From Hippophae tibetana (Eukaryota > Streptophyta > Magnoliopsida > Rosales > Elaeagnaceae): a stretch of 64,000 bases of DNA. A program made the translations under genes and the position numbers. Within the stretch, counting starts at the first letter, position 1; each line of letters opens with the position of its first letter. The notes below the pieces were generated by a model. It did not search any database. It worked only from the letters and a program-made list of their open reading frames with translations, and had not been told where the DNA came from. Where the stretch lies: assembly GCA_037013495.1 (NCBI GenBank), contig CM072810.1, positions 23,195,343 to 23,259,342 of the forward strand. The letters run 5' to 3'. Positions 37,401-51,600 of the stretch are shown here, piece after piece.

Positions 37401-39000
37401 TCAAATGCCTATATGAGTGGTCTCCAAAATGTTTCAAGTTGCTTGGAAGAAATAAAACGGTAAATTCATTGAAATAATCGTTTTAGAGCTCGGATTACCT
37501 TTTTTTAAATCCTAAAAAAAAGGTTTATTCTCTCTAAGAAATTTTGTAAATCTCTGGCAAAGTATAGATATTTTCTCTTCATTGGTATTAGATTCATAAT
37601 TTGAAACAATTGTGTCAAAAATAGCTTCACTCAGACCACTATACTTGATGTCAATAAAGTCAAGCTCTTTCTGTCTGCGAAAGTGGATAGCTATCATCTT
37701 GGAAACAAGTGATGTAGTTCGAATAATTTCCCAACTCATTCATTTAACAGTAAGTTCACAGGCCTTGTATATGGATTTAGCCAAGGTAACAATGGCTTGA
37801 AATTATAATGTAGGCTAACAACGATTTTCTCAATCTACTTTTTTCCCAAATAAGTGCATCCAAATTTTACGAGTAGTTGATAATGTTTGAAAAACCTGCA
37901 TAGAATTTGTGCAAGGTTTCATCCTCTTGCATGATATGGAGTGCAAAATTTCTGTTCACCTACATATTTCTTGATTTATTTATTTTTGCTCAAAGGCCTA
38001 TATGAGTGGTCTCCAAAATGTTTCAAGTTGCTTGGAAGAAATAAAACGGTAAATTCATTGAAATAATCTTTTTAGAGCTCGGATTACCTTTTTTTAAATC
38101 CTAAAAAAAAGGTTTATTCTTTCTAAGAAATTTAGTAAATCACTGGCAAAGTATAAATATTTTCTCTTCATTGGTATTAGATTCATAATTTGACACAATT
38201 GGGTCAAAAATAGCTTCACTCAGACCACTATACTTGATGTCAATAAAGTCAAGCTCTTTCCGTCAGCGAAAGTGGATAGCTATCATCTTGGAAACAAGTG
38301 ATGTAGTTCGAATAATTTCCCAACTCATTCATTTAAGAGTAAGTTCACAGGCCTTGTATATGGATTTAGCCAAGGTAACAATGGCTTGAAAATAGTAATG
38401 TAGGCTAACAACGATTTTCTCAATCTACTTTTTTTTCCAAATAAGTGCATCCAAATTTTACGAGTAGTTGATAATGTTTGAAAACCCTGCATAGAATTTG
38501 TGCAAAGTTTCATCCTCTTGCATTATATAGAGTGCAAAATTTCTGTTCACCTACATATTTCATGATTTATTTATTTTTGCTCAAATGCCAATATGAGTGG
38601 TCTCCAAAATGTTTCAAGTGGCTTGGAAGAAATAAAACGGTAAATTCATTGAAATAATCATTTTAGAACTCGGATTACCTTTTTTTTAAATCCTAAAAAA
38701 AAGGTTTATTCTTTCTAAGAAATTTAGTAAATCTCTGGCAAAGTATAGATATTTTCTCTTCATTGGTATTAGATTCATCATTTGACATAATTGTGTCAAA
38801 AATAGCTTTACTCAGACCACTATACTTGATGTCAATAAAGTCAAGCTCTTTCCGTCACCGAAAGTGGATAGCTATCATCTTGGAAACAAGTGATGCAGTT
38901 CGAATAATTTCCCAACTCATTCATTTAACAGTAAGTTCACAGGCCTTGTATATGGATTTAGCCAAGGTAACAATGGCTTGAAATGATAATGTAGGCTAAC
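36300..39000 (-). repeat. Three-monomer-offset repeat of Q and GTCACCG units (1768-1770 bp)
   Basis: The sequence from about 36300 to 37240 recurs at about 38070 to 39010. Both carry GGGTC in the palindrome, TTTAAGAGTAAG, a Q unit and then a unit with GTCACCGAAAG. The second copy lacks the deletion seen near 36868-36885, so that deletion arose on the first copy before its 5.3-kb duplication. Confidence 0.72.
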
Positions 39001-39899
39001 AACGATTTTCTCAATCTACTTTTTTCCCAAATAAGTGCATCCAAATTTTACGAGTAGTTGATAATGTTTGAAAAACCTGCATAGAATTTGTGCAAGGTTT
39101 CATCCTCTTGCATGATATGGAGTGCAAAATTTTTGTTCACCTACATATTTCTTGATTTATTTATTTTTGCTCAAAGGCCTATATGAGTGGTCTCCAAAAT
39201 GTTTCAAGTTGCTTGGAAGAAATAAAACGGTAAATTCATTGAAATAATCTTTTTAGAGCTCGGATTACCTTTTTTTAAATCCTAAAAAAAAGGTTTATTC
39301 TTTCTAAGAAATTTAGTAAATCTCTGGCAAAGTATAAATATTTTCTCTTCATTGGTATTAGATTCATAATTTGACACAATTGGGTCAAAAATAGCTTCAC
39401 TCAGACCACTATACTTGATGTCAATAAAGTCAAGCTCTTTCCGTCAGCGAAAGTGGATAGCTATCATCTTGGAAACAAGTGATGTAGTTCGAATAATTTC
39501 CCAACTCATTCATTTAACAGTAAGTTCATAGGGCTTGTATATGGATTTAGCCAAGGTAACAATGGCTTGAAAATAGTAATGTAGGCTAACAACGAATTTC
39601 TCAATCTACTTTTTTTTCCAAATAAGTGCATCCAAATTTTACGAGTAGTTGATAATGTTTGAAAACCCTACATAGAATTTGTGCAAAGTTTCATCCTCTT
39701 GCATTATATAGAGTGCAAAATTTCTGTTCACCTACATATTTCATGATTTATTTATTTTTGCTCAAATGCCAATATGAGTGGTCTCCAAAATGTTTCAAGT
39801 GGCTTGGAAGAAATAAAACGGTAAATTCATTGAAATAATCATTTTAGAACTCGGATTACCTTTTTTTTAAATCCTAAAAAAAAGGTTTATTCTTTCTAA

Positions 39900-42750
39900 G
39901 AAATTTAGTAAATCTCTGGCAAAGTATAGATATTTTCTCTTCATTGGTATTAGATTCATCATTTGACATAATTGTGTCAAAAATTGCTTTACTAAGACCA
40001 CTATACTTGATGTCAATAAAGTCAAGCTCTTTCCGTCAGCGAAAGTGGATAGCTATCATCTTGGAAACAAGTGATGCAGTTCGAATAATTTCCCAACTCA
40101 TTCATTTAACAGTAAGTTCACAGGCCTTGTATATGGATTAAGCCAAGGTAACAATGGCTTGAAAATGATAATGTAGGCTAACAACGATTTTCTCAATCTA
40201 CTTTTTTCCCAAATAAGTGCATCCAAATTTTACGAGTAGTTGATAATGTTTGAAAAACCTGCATAGAATTTGTGCAAGGTTTCATCCTCTTGCATGATAT
40301 AGAGTGCAAAATTTCTGTTCACCTACATATTTCTAGATTTATTTATTTTTACTCAAATGCCTATATGAGTGGTCTCCAAAATGTTTCAAGTTGCTTGGAA
40401 GAAATAAAACGGTAAATTCATTGAAATAATCGTTTTAGAGCTCGGATTACCTTTTTTTAAATCCTAAAAAAAAGGTTTATTCTTTCTAAGAAATTTATTA
40501 AATCTCTGGCAAAGTATAAATATTTTCTCTTCATTGGTATTAGATTCATAATTTGACACAATTGTGTCAAAAATAGCTTCACTCAGACCACTATACTTGA
40601 TGTCAATAAAGTCAAGCTCTTTCCGTCTGCGAAAGTGGATAGCTATCATCTTGGAAACAAGTGATGCAGTTCGAATAATTTCCCAACTCATTCATTTAAC
40701 AGTAAGTTCACAGGCTTTGTATATGGATTTAGCCAAGGTAACAATGGCTTGAAATGATAATGTAGGCTAACAACGATTTTCTCAATCTACTTTTTTCCCA
40801 AATAAGTGCATCCAAATTTTACGAGTAGTTGATAATGTTTGAAAAACCTGCATAGAATTTGTGCAAGGTTTCATCCTCTTGCATGATATAGAGTGCAAAA
40901 TTTCCGTTCACCTACATATTTCTAGATTTATTTATTTTTGCTCAAATGCGTATATGAGTGGTCTCCAAAATGTTTCAAGTTGCTTGGAAGAAATAAAACG
41001 GTAAATTCAATGAAATAATCTTTTTAGAGCTCGAATTACCTTTTTTTAAATCCTAAAAAAAGGTTTATTCTTTCTAAGAAATTTAGTAAATCTCTGGTAA
41101 AGAATAGATATTTTCTCTTTATTGGTATTAGATTCATCATTTGACACAATGGTGTCAAAAATAGCTTCACTCAGACCACTATACTTGATGTCAATAAAGT
41201 CAAGCTCTTTCCGTCTGCGAAAGTGGATAGCTATCATCTTGGAAACAAGTGATGCAGTTCGAATAATTTCCCAACTCATTCATTTTACAGTAAGTTCACA
41301 TGCCTTGTATATGGATTTAGCCAAGGTAACAATGGCTTGAAATGATAATGTAGGCTAACAACGATTTTCTCAATCTACTTTTTTCCCAAAAAAGTGCATC
41401 CAAATTTTACGAGTAGTTGATAATGTTTGAAAAACCTGCATAGAATTTGTGCAAGGTTTCATCCTCTTGCATGATATAGAATGCAAAATTTCTGTTCACC
41501 TACATATTTCTAGATTTATTTATTTTTGCTCAAAGGCCTATATGAGTGGTCTCCAAAATGTTTCAAGTTGCTTGGAAGAAATAAAACGGTAAATTCATTG
41601 AAATAATCTTTTTAGAGCTCGGATTACCTTTTTTTAAATCCTAAAAAAAGGTTTATTCTTTCTAAGAAATTTAGTAAATCTCTGGCAAAGTATAAATATT
41701 TTCTCTTCATTGGTATTAGATTCATAATTTGACACAATTGGGTCAAAAATAGCTTCACTCAGACCACTATACTTGATGTCAATAAAGTCAAGCTCTTTCC
41801 GTCAGCGAAAGTGGATAGCTATCATCTTGGAAACAAGTGATGTAGTTCGAATAATTTCCCAACTCATTCATTTAAGAGTAAGTTCACAGGCCTTGTATAT
41901 GGATTTAGCCAAGGTAACAATGGCTTGAAAATAGTAATGTAGGCTAACAACGATTTTCTCAATCTACTTTTTTTTCCAAATAAGTGCATCCAAATTTTAC
42001 GAGTAGTTGATAATGTTTGAAAACCCTGCATAGAATTTGTGCAAAGTTTCATCCTCTTGCATTATATAGAGTGCAAAATTTCTGTTCACCTACATATTTC
42101 ATGATTTATTTATTTTTGCTCAAATGCCAATATGAGTGGTCTCCAAAATGTTTCAAGTGGCTTGGAAGAAATAAAAAGGTAAATTCATTAAATAATCATT
42201 TTAGAACTCGGATTACCTTTTTTTTAAATCCTAAAAAAAAGGTTTATTCTTTCTAAGAAATTTAGTAAATCTCTGGCAAAGTATAGATATTTTCTCTTCA
42301 TTGGTATTAGATTCATCATTTGACATAATTGTGTCAAAAATAGCTTTACTCAGACCACTATACTTGATGTCAATAAAGTCAAGCTCTTTCCGTCACCGAA
42401 AGTGGATAGCTATCATCTTGGAAACAAGTGATGCAGTTCGAATAATTTCCCAACTCATTCATTTAACAGTAAGTTCACAGGCCTTGTATATGGATTTAGC
42501 CAAGGTAACAATGGCTTGAAATGATAATGTAGGCTAACAACGATTTTCTCAATCTACTTTTTTCCCAAATAAGTGCATCCAAATTTTACGAGTAGTTGAT
42601 AATGTTTGAAAAACCTGCATAGAATTTGTGCAAGGTTTCATCCTCTTGCATGATATAGAGTGCAAAATTTCTGTTCACCTACATATTTCTAGATTTATTT
42701 ATTTTTGCTCAAATGCCTATATGAGTGGTCTCCAAAATGTTTCAAGTTGC
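39900..42750 (-). repeat. Nine-monomer-offset segmental repeat in the right domain, copy 2 (partner ~34600-37400)
   Basis: Downstream partner of the block at 34600. Private features of this copy include GGATTAAGCC (about 40136), TTTCCGTTCACC (about 40902), GCTCGAATTACC (about 41030) and CATTTTACAG (about 41281). These mutations arose after the block duplicated. Confidence 0.75.
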
Positions 42751-45700
42751 TTGGAAGAAATAAAACGGTAAATTCATTGAAATAATCTTTTTAGAGCTCG
42801 GATTACCTTTTTTTAAATCCTAAAAAAAAGGTTTATTCTTTCTAAGAAATTTAGTAAATCTCTGGCAAAGTATAAATATTTTCTCTTCATTGGTATTAGA
42901 TTCATAATTTGACACAATTGGGTCAAAAATAGCTTCACTCAGACCACTATACTTGATGTCAATAAAGTCAAGCTCTTTCCGTCAGCGAAAGTGGATAGCT
43001 ATCATCTTGGCAACAAGTGATGTAGTTCGAATAATTTCCCAACTCATTCATTTAACAGTAAGTTCACAGGCCTTGTATATGGATTTAGCCAAGGTAACAA
43101 TGGCTTGAAAATAGTAATGTAGGCTAACAACGATTTTCTCAATCTACTTTTTTTTCCAAATAAGTGCATCCAAATTTTACGAGTAGTTGATAATGTTTGA
43201 AAACCCTGCATAGAATTTGTGCAAAGTTTCATCCTCTTGCATTATATAGAGTGCAAAATTTCTGTTCACCTACATATTTCATGATTTATTTATTTTTGCT
43301 CAAATGCCAATATGAGTGGTCTCCAAAATGTTTCAAGTGGCTTGGAAGAAATAAAACGGTAAATTCATTGAAATAATCATTTTAGAACTCGGATTACCTT
43401 TTTTTTAAATCCTAAAAAAAAGGTTTATTCTTTCTAAGAAATTTAGTAAATCTCTGGCAAAGTATAGATATTTTCTCTTCATTGGTATTAGATTCATCAT
43501 TTGACATAATTGTGTCAAAAATAGCTTTACTCAGACCACTATACTTGATGTCAATAAAGTCAAGCTCTTTCCGTCAGCGAAAGTGGATAGCTATCATCTT
43601 GGAAACAAGTGATGCAGTTCGAATAATTTCCCAACTCATTCATTTAACAGTAAGTTCACAGGCCTTGTATATGGATTGAGCCAAGGTAACAATGGCTTGA
43701 AAATGATAATGTAGGCTAACAACGATTTTCTCAATCTACTTTTTTCCCAAATAAGTGCATCCAAATTTTACGAGTAGTTGATAATGTTTGAAAAACCTGC
43801 ATAGAATTTGTGCAAGGTTTCATCCTCTTGCATGATATAGAGTGCAAAATTTCTGTTCACCTACATATTTCTAGATTTATTTATTTTTGCTCAAATGCCT
43901 ATAAGAGTGGTCTCCAAAATGTTTCAAGTTGCTTGGAAGAAATAAAACGGTAAATTCATTGAAATAATCGTTTTAGAGCTCGGATTACCTTTTTTTAAAT
44001 CCTAAAAAAAAGGTTTATTCTCTCTAAGAAATTTTGTAAATCTCTGGCAAAGTATAGATATTTTCTCTTCATTGGTATTAGATTCATAATTTGAAACAAT
44101 TGTGTCAAAAATAGCTTTACTCAGACCACTATACTTGATGTCAATAAAGTCAAGCTCTTTCCGTCAGCGAAAGTGGATAGCTATCATCTTGGAAACAAGT
44201 GATGCAGTTCGAATAATTTCCCAACTCATTCATTTAACAGTAAGTTCACAGGCCTTGTATATGGATTGAGCCAAGGTAACAATGGCTTGAAAATGATAAT
44301 GTAGGCTAACAACGATTTTCTCAATCTACTTTTTTCCCAAATAAGTGCATCCAAATTTTACGAGTAGTTGATAATGTTTGAAAAACCTGCATAGAATTTG
44401 TGCAAGGTTTCATCCTCTTGCATGATATAGAGTGCAAAATTTCTGTTCACCTACATATTTCTAGATTTATTTATTTTTGCTCAAATGCCTATATGAGTGG
44501 TCTCCAAAATGTTTCAAGTTGCTTGGAAGAAATAAAACGGTAAATTCATTGAAATAATCGTTTTAGAGCTCGGATTACCTTTTTTTAAATCCTAAAAAAA
44601 AGGTTTATTCTCTCTAAGAAATTTTGTAAATCTCTGGCAAAGTATAGATATTTTCTCTTCATTGGTATTAGATTCATAATTTGAAACAATTGTGTCAAAA
44701 ATAGCTTCACTCAGACCACTATACTTGATGTCAATAAAGTCAAGCTCTTTCCGTCTGCGAAAGTGGATAGCTATCATCTTGGAAACAAGTGATGCAGTTC
44801 GAATAATTTCCCAACTCATTCATTTAACAGTAAGTTCACAGGCCTTGTATATGGATTTAGCCAAGGTAACAATGGCTTGAAATGATAATGTAGGCTAACA
44901 ACGATTTTCTCAATCTACTTTTTTCCCAAATAAGTGCATCCAAATTTTACGAGTAGTTGATAATGTTTGAAAAACCTGCATAGAATTTGTGCAAGGTTTC
45001 ATCCTCTTGCATGATATGGAGTGCAAAATTTCTGTTCACCTACATATTTCTTGATTTATTTATTTTTGCTCAAATGCCTATATGAGTGGTCTCCAAAATG
45101 TTTCAAGTTGCTTGGAAGAAATAAAACGGCAAATTCATTGAAATAATCTTTTTAGAGCTCGGATTACCTTTTTTTAAATCCTAAAAAAAAGGTTTATTCT
45201 TTCTAAGAAATTTAGTAAATCTCTGGCAAAGTATAAATATTTTCTCTTCATTGGTATTAGATTCATAATTTGACACAATTGGGTCAAAAATAGCTTCACT
45301 CAAACCACTATACTTGATGTCAATAAAGTCAAGCTCTTTCCGTCAGCGAAAGTGGATAGCTATCATCTTGGAAACAAGTGATGTAGTTCGAATAATTTGC
45401 CAACTCATTCATTTAACAGTAAGTTCACAGGCCTTGTATATGGATTTAGCCAAGGTAACAATGGCTTGAAAATAGTAATGTAGGCTAACAACGATTTTTT
45501 CAATCTACTTTTTTTCCCAAATAAGTGCATCCAAATTTTACGAGTAGTTGATAATGTTTGAAAACCCTGCATAGAATTTGTGCAAAGTTTCATCCTCTTG
45601 CATTATATAGAGTGCAAAATTTCTGTTCACCTACATATTTCATGATTTATTTATTTTTGCTCAAATGCCAATATGAGTGGTCTCCAAAATGTTTCAAGTG

Positions 45701-48629
45701 GCTTGGAAGAAATAAAACGGTAAATTCATTGAAATAATCATTTTAGAACTCGGATTACCTTTTTTTTAAATCCTAAAAAAAAGGTTTATTCTTTCTAAGA
45801 AATTTAGTAAATCTCTGGCAAAGTATAAATATTTTCTCTTCATTGGTATTAGATTCATAATTTGACACAATTGGGTCAAAAATAGCTTCACTCAGACCAC
45901 TATACTTGATGTCAATAAAGTCAAGCTCTTTCCGTCAGCGAAAGTGGATAGCTATCATCTTGGAAACAAGTGATGTAGTTCGAATAATTTCCCAACTCAT
46001 TCATTTAACAGTAAGTTCACAGGCCTTGTATATGGATTAGCCAAGGTAACAATGGCTTGAAAATGATAATGTAGGCTAACAACGATTTTCTCAATCTACT
46101 TTTTTCCCAAATAAGTGTATCCAAATTTTACGAGTAGTTGATAATGTTTGAAAAACCTGCATAGAATTTGTGCAAGGTTTCATCCTCTTGCATGATATAG
46201 AGTGCAAAATTTCTGTTCACCTACATATTTCATGACTTATTTATTTTTGCTCAAATGCCTATATGAGTGGTCTCCAAAATGTTTCAAGTTGCTTGGAAGA
46301 AATAAAACGGTAAATTCATTGAAATAATCGTTTTAGAGCTCGGATTACATTTTTTTAAATCCTAAAAAAAAGGTTTATTCTTTCTAAGAAATTTATTAAA
46401 TCTCTGGCAAAGTATAAATATTTTCTCTTCATTGGTATTAGATTCATAATTTGACACAATTGTGGCAAAAATAGCTTCACTCAGACCACTATACTTGATG
46501 TCAATAAAGTCAAGCTCTTTCCGTCTGCGAAAGTGGATAGCTATCATCTTGGAAACAAGTGATGCAGTTCGAATAATTTCCCAACTCCTTCATTTAATAA
46601 TAAGTTCACAGGCCTTGTATATGGATTTAGCCAAGGTAACAATGGCTTGAAATGATAATGTAGGCTAACAACGATTTTCTCAATCTACTTTTTTCCCAAA
46701 TAAGTGCATCCAAATTTTACGAGTAGTTGATAATGTTTGAAAAACCTGCATAGAATTTGTGCAAGGTTTCATCCTCTTGCATGATATGGAGTGCAAAATT
46801 TTTGTTCACCTACATATTTCTTGATTTATTTATTTTTGCTCAAAGGCCTATATGAGTGGTCTCCAAAATGTTTCAAGTTGCTTGGAAGAAATAAAACGGT
46901 AAATTCATTGAAATAATCTTTTTAGAGCTCGGATTACCTTTTTTTAAATCCTAAAAAAAAGGTTTATTCTTTCTAAGAAATTTAGTAAATCTCTGGCAAA
47001 GTATAAATATTTTCTCTTCATTGGTATTAGATTCATAATTTGACACAATTGGGTCAAAAATAGCTTCACTCAGACCACTATACTTGATGTCAATAAAGTC
47101 AAGCTCTTTCCGTCAGCGAAAGTGGATAGCTATCATCTTGGAAACAAGTGATGTAGTTCGAATAATTTCCCAACTCATTCATTTAACAGTAAGTTCATAG
47201 GGCTTGTATATGGATTTAGCCAAGGTAACAATGGCTAGAAAATAGTAATGTAGGCTAACAACGATTTTCTCAATCTACTTTTTTTTCCAAATAAGTGCAT
47301 CCAAATTTTACGAGTAGTTGATAATGTTTGAAAACCCTGCATAGAATTTGTGCAAAGTTTCATCCTCTTGCATTATATAGAGTGCAAAATTTCTGTTCAC
47401 CTACATATTTCATGATTTATTTATTTTTGCTCAAATGCCAATATGAGTGGTCTCCAAAATGTTTCAAGTGGCTTGGAAGAAATAAAACGGTAAATTCATT
47501 GAAATAATCATTTTAGAACTCGGATTACTTTTTTTTAAATCCTAAAAAAAAGGTTTATTCTTTCTAAGAAATTTAGTAAATCTCTGGTAAAGTATAAATA
47601 TTTTCTCTTCATTGGTATTAGATTCATAATTTGACACAATTGGGTCAAAAATAGCTTCACTCAGACCACTATACTTGATGTCAATAAAGTCAAGCTCTTT
47701 CCGTCAGCGAAAGTGGATAGCTATCATCTTGGAAACAAGTGATGTAGTTCGAATAATTTCCCAACTCATTCATTTAACAGTAAGTTCACAGGCCTTGTAT
47801 ATGGATTTAGCCAAGGTAACAATGGCTTGAAAATAGTAATGTAGGCTAACAACGATTTTCTCAATCTACTTTTTTTTCCAAATAAGTGCATCCAAATTTT
47901 ACGAGTAGTTGATAATGTTTGAAAACCCTGCATAGAATTTGTGCAAAGTTTCATCCTCTTGCATTATATAGAGTGCAAAATTTCTGTTCACCTACATATT
48001 TCATGATTTATTTATTTTTGCTCAAATGCCAATATGAGTGGTCTCCAAAATGTTTCAAGTGGCTTGGAAGAAATAAAACGGTAAATTCATTGAAATAATC
48101 ATTTTAGAGCTCGGATTACCTTTTTTTAAATCCTAAAAAAAAGGTTTATTCTCTCTAAGAAATTTTGTAAATCTCTGGCAAAGTATAGATATTTTCTCTT
48201 CATTGGTATTAGATTCATAATTTGAAACAATTGTGTCAAAAATAGCTTTACTCAGACCACTATACTTGATGTCAATAAAGTCAAGCTCTTTCCGTCAGCG
48301 AAAGTGGATAGCTATCATCTTGGAAACAAGTGATGCAGTTCGAATAATTTCCCAACTCATTCATTTAACAGTAAGTTCACAGGCCTTGTATATGGATTGA
48401 GCCAAGGTAAAAATGGCTTGAAAATGATAATGTAGGCTAACAACGATTTTCTCAATCTACTTTTTTCCCAAATAAGTGCATCCAAATTTTACGAGTAGTT
48501 GATAATGTTTGAAAAACCTGCATAGAATTTGTGCAAGGTTTCATCCTCTTGCATGATATAGAGTGCAAAATTTCTGTTCACCTACATATTTCTAGATTTA
48601 TTTATTTTTGCTCAAATGCCTATAAGAGT

Positions 48630-51600
48630 GGTCTCCAAAATGTTTCAAGTTGCTTGGAAGAAATAAAACGGTAAATTCATTGAAATAATCGTTTTAGAGC
48701 TCGGATTACCTTTTTTTAAATCCTAAAAAAAAGGTTTATTCTCTCTAAGAAATTTTGTAAATCTCTGGCAAAGTATAGATATTTTCTCTTCATTGGTATT
48801 AGATTCATAATTTGAAACAATTGTGTCAAAAATAGCTTTACTCAGACCACTATACTTGATGTCAATAAAGTCAAGCTCTTTCCGTCAGCGAAAGTGGATA
48901 GCTATCATCTTGGAAACAAGTGATGCAGTTCGAATAATTTCCCAACTCATTCATTTAACAGTAAGTTCACAGGCCTTGTATATGGATTGAGCCAAGGTAA
49001 CAATGGCTTGAAAATGATAATGTAGGCTAACAACGATTTTCTCAATCTACTTTTTTCCCAAATAAGTGCATCCAAATTTTACGAGTAGTTGATAATGTTT
49101 GAAAAACCTGCATAGAATTTGTGCAAGGTTTCATCCTCTTTCATGATATAGAGTGCAAAATTTCTGTTCACCTACATATTTCTAGATTTATTTATTTTTG
49201 CTCAAATGCCTATATGAGTGGTCTCCAAAATGTTTCAAGTTGCTTGGAAGAAATAAAACGGTAAATTCATTGAAATAATCGTTTTAGAGCTCGGATTACC
49301 TTTTTTTAAATCCTAAAAAAAAGGTTTATTCTCTCTAAGAAATTTTGTAAATCTCTGGCAAAGTATAGATATTTTCTCTTCATTGGTATTAGATTCATAA
49401 TTTGAAACAATTGTGTCAAAAATAGCTTCACTCAGACCACTATACTTGATGTCAATAAAGTCAAGCTCTTTCCGTCTGCGAAAGTGGATAGCTATCATCT
49501 TGGAAACAAGTGATGCAGTTCGAATAATTTCCCAACTCATTCATTTAACAGTAAGTTCACAGGCCTTGTATATGGATTTAGCCAAGGTAACAATGGCTTG
49601 AAATGATAATGTAGGCTAACAACGATTTTCTCAATCTACTTTTTTCCCAAATAAGTGCATCCAAATTTTACGAGTAGTTGATAATGTTTGAAAAACCTGC
49701 ATAGAATTTGTGCAAGGTTTCATCCTCTTGCATGATATGGAGTGCAAAATTTCTGTTCACCTACATATTTCTTGATTTATTTATTTTTGCTCAAATGCCT
49801 ATATGAGTGGTCTCCAAAATGTTTCAAGTTGCTTGGAAGAAATAAAACGGTAAATTCATTGAAATAATCTTTTTAGAGCTCGGATTACCTTTTTTTAAAT
49901 CCTAAAAAAAGGTTTATTCTTTCTAAGAAATTTAGTAAATCTCTGGCAAAGTATAAATATTTTCTCTTCATTGGTATTAGATTCATAATTTGACACAATT
50001 GGGTCAAAAATAGCTTCACTCAAACCACTATACTTGATGTCAATAAAGTCAAGCTCTTTCCGTCAGCGAAAGTGGATAGCTATCATCTTGGAAACAAGTG
50101 ATGTAGTTCGAATAATTTACCAACTCATTCATTTAACAGTAAGTTCACAGGCCTTGTATATGGATTTAGCCAAGGTAACAATGGCTTGAAAATAGTAATG
50201 TAGGCTAACAACGATTTTCTCAATCTACTTTTTTTTCCAAATAAGTGCATCCAAATTTTACGAGTAGTTGATAATGTTTGAAAACCCTGCATAGAATTTG
50301 TGCAAAGTTTCATCCTCTTGCATTATATAGAGTGCAAAATTTCTGTTCACCTACATATTTCATGATTTATTTATTTTTGCTCAAATGCCAATATGAGTGG
50401 TCTAAAAAATGTTTCAAGTGGCTTGGAAGAAATAAAACGGTAAATTCATTGAAATAATCATTTTAGAACTCGGATTACTTTTTTTTAAATCCTAAAAAAA
50501 AGGTTTATTCTTTCTAAGAAATTTAGTAAATCTCTGGTAAAGTATAAATATTTTCTCTTCATTGGTATTAGATTCATAATTTGACACAATTGGGTCAAAA
50601 ATAGCTTCACTCAGACCACTATACTTGATGTCAATAAAGTCAAGCTCTTTCCGTCAGCGAAAGTGGATAGCTATCATCTTGGAAACAAGTGATGCAGTTC
50701 GAATAATTTCCCAACTCATTCATTTAACAGTAAGTTCACAGGCCTTGTATATGGATTTAGCCAAGGTAACAATGGCTTGAAATGATAATGTAGGCTAACA
50801 ACGATTTTCTCAATCTACTTTTTTCCCAAATAAGTGCATCCAAATTTTACGAGTAGTTGATAATGTTTGAAAAACCTGCATAGAATTTGTGCAAGGTTTC
50901 ATCCTCTTGCATGATATAGAGTGCAAAATTTCTGTTCACCTACATATTTCTAGATTTATTTATTTTTGCTCAAATGCCTATAAGAGTGGTCTCCAAAATG
51001 TTTCAAGTTGCTTGGAAGAAATAAAACGGTAAATTCATTGAAATAATCGTTTTAGAGCTCGGATTACCTTTTTTTAAATCCTAAAAAAAAGGTTTATTCT
51101 CTCTAAGAAATTTTGTAAATCTCTGGCAAAGTATAGATATTTTCTCTTCATTGGTATTAGATTCATAATTTGAAACAATTGTGTCAAAAATAGCTTTACT
51201 CAGACCACTATACTTGATGTCAATAAAGTCAAGCTCTTTCCGTCAGCGAAAGTGGATAGCTATCATCTTGGAAACAAGTGATGCAGTTCGAATAATTTCC
51301 CAACTCATTCATTTAACAGTAAGTTCACAGGCCTTGTATATGGATTGAGCCAAGGTAACAATGGCTTGAAAATGATAATGTAGGCTAACAACGATTTTCT
51401 CAATCTACTTTTTTCCCAAATAAGTGCATCCAAATTTTACGAGTAGTTGATAATGTTTGAAAAACCTGCATAGAATTTGTGCAAGGTTTCATCCTCTTTC
51501 ATGATATAGAGTGCAAAATTTCTGTTCACCTACATATTTCTAGATTTATTTATTTTTGCTCAAATGCCTATATGAGTGGTCTCCAAAATGTTTCAAGTTG

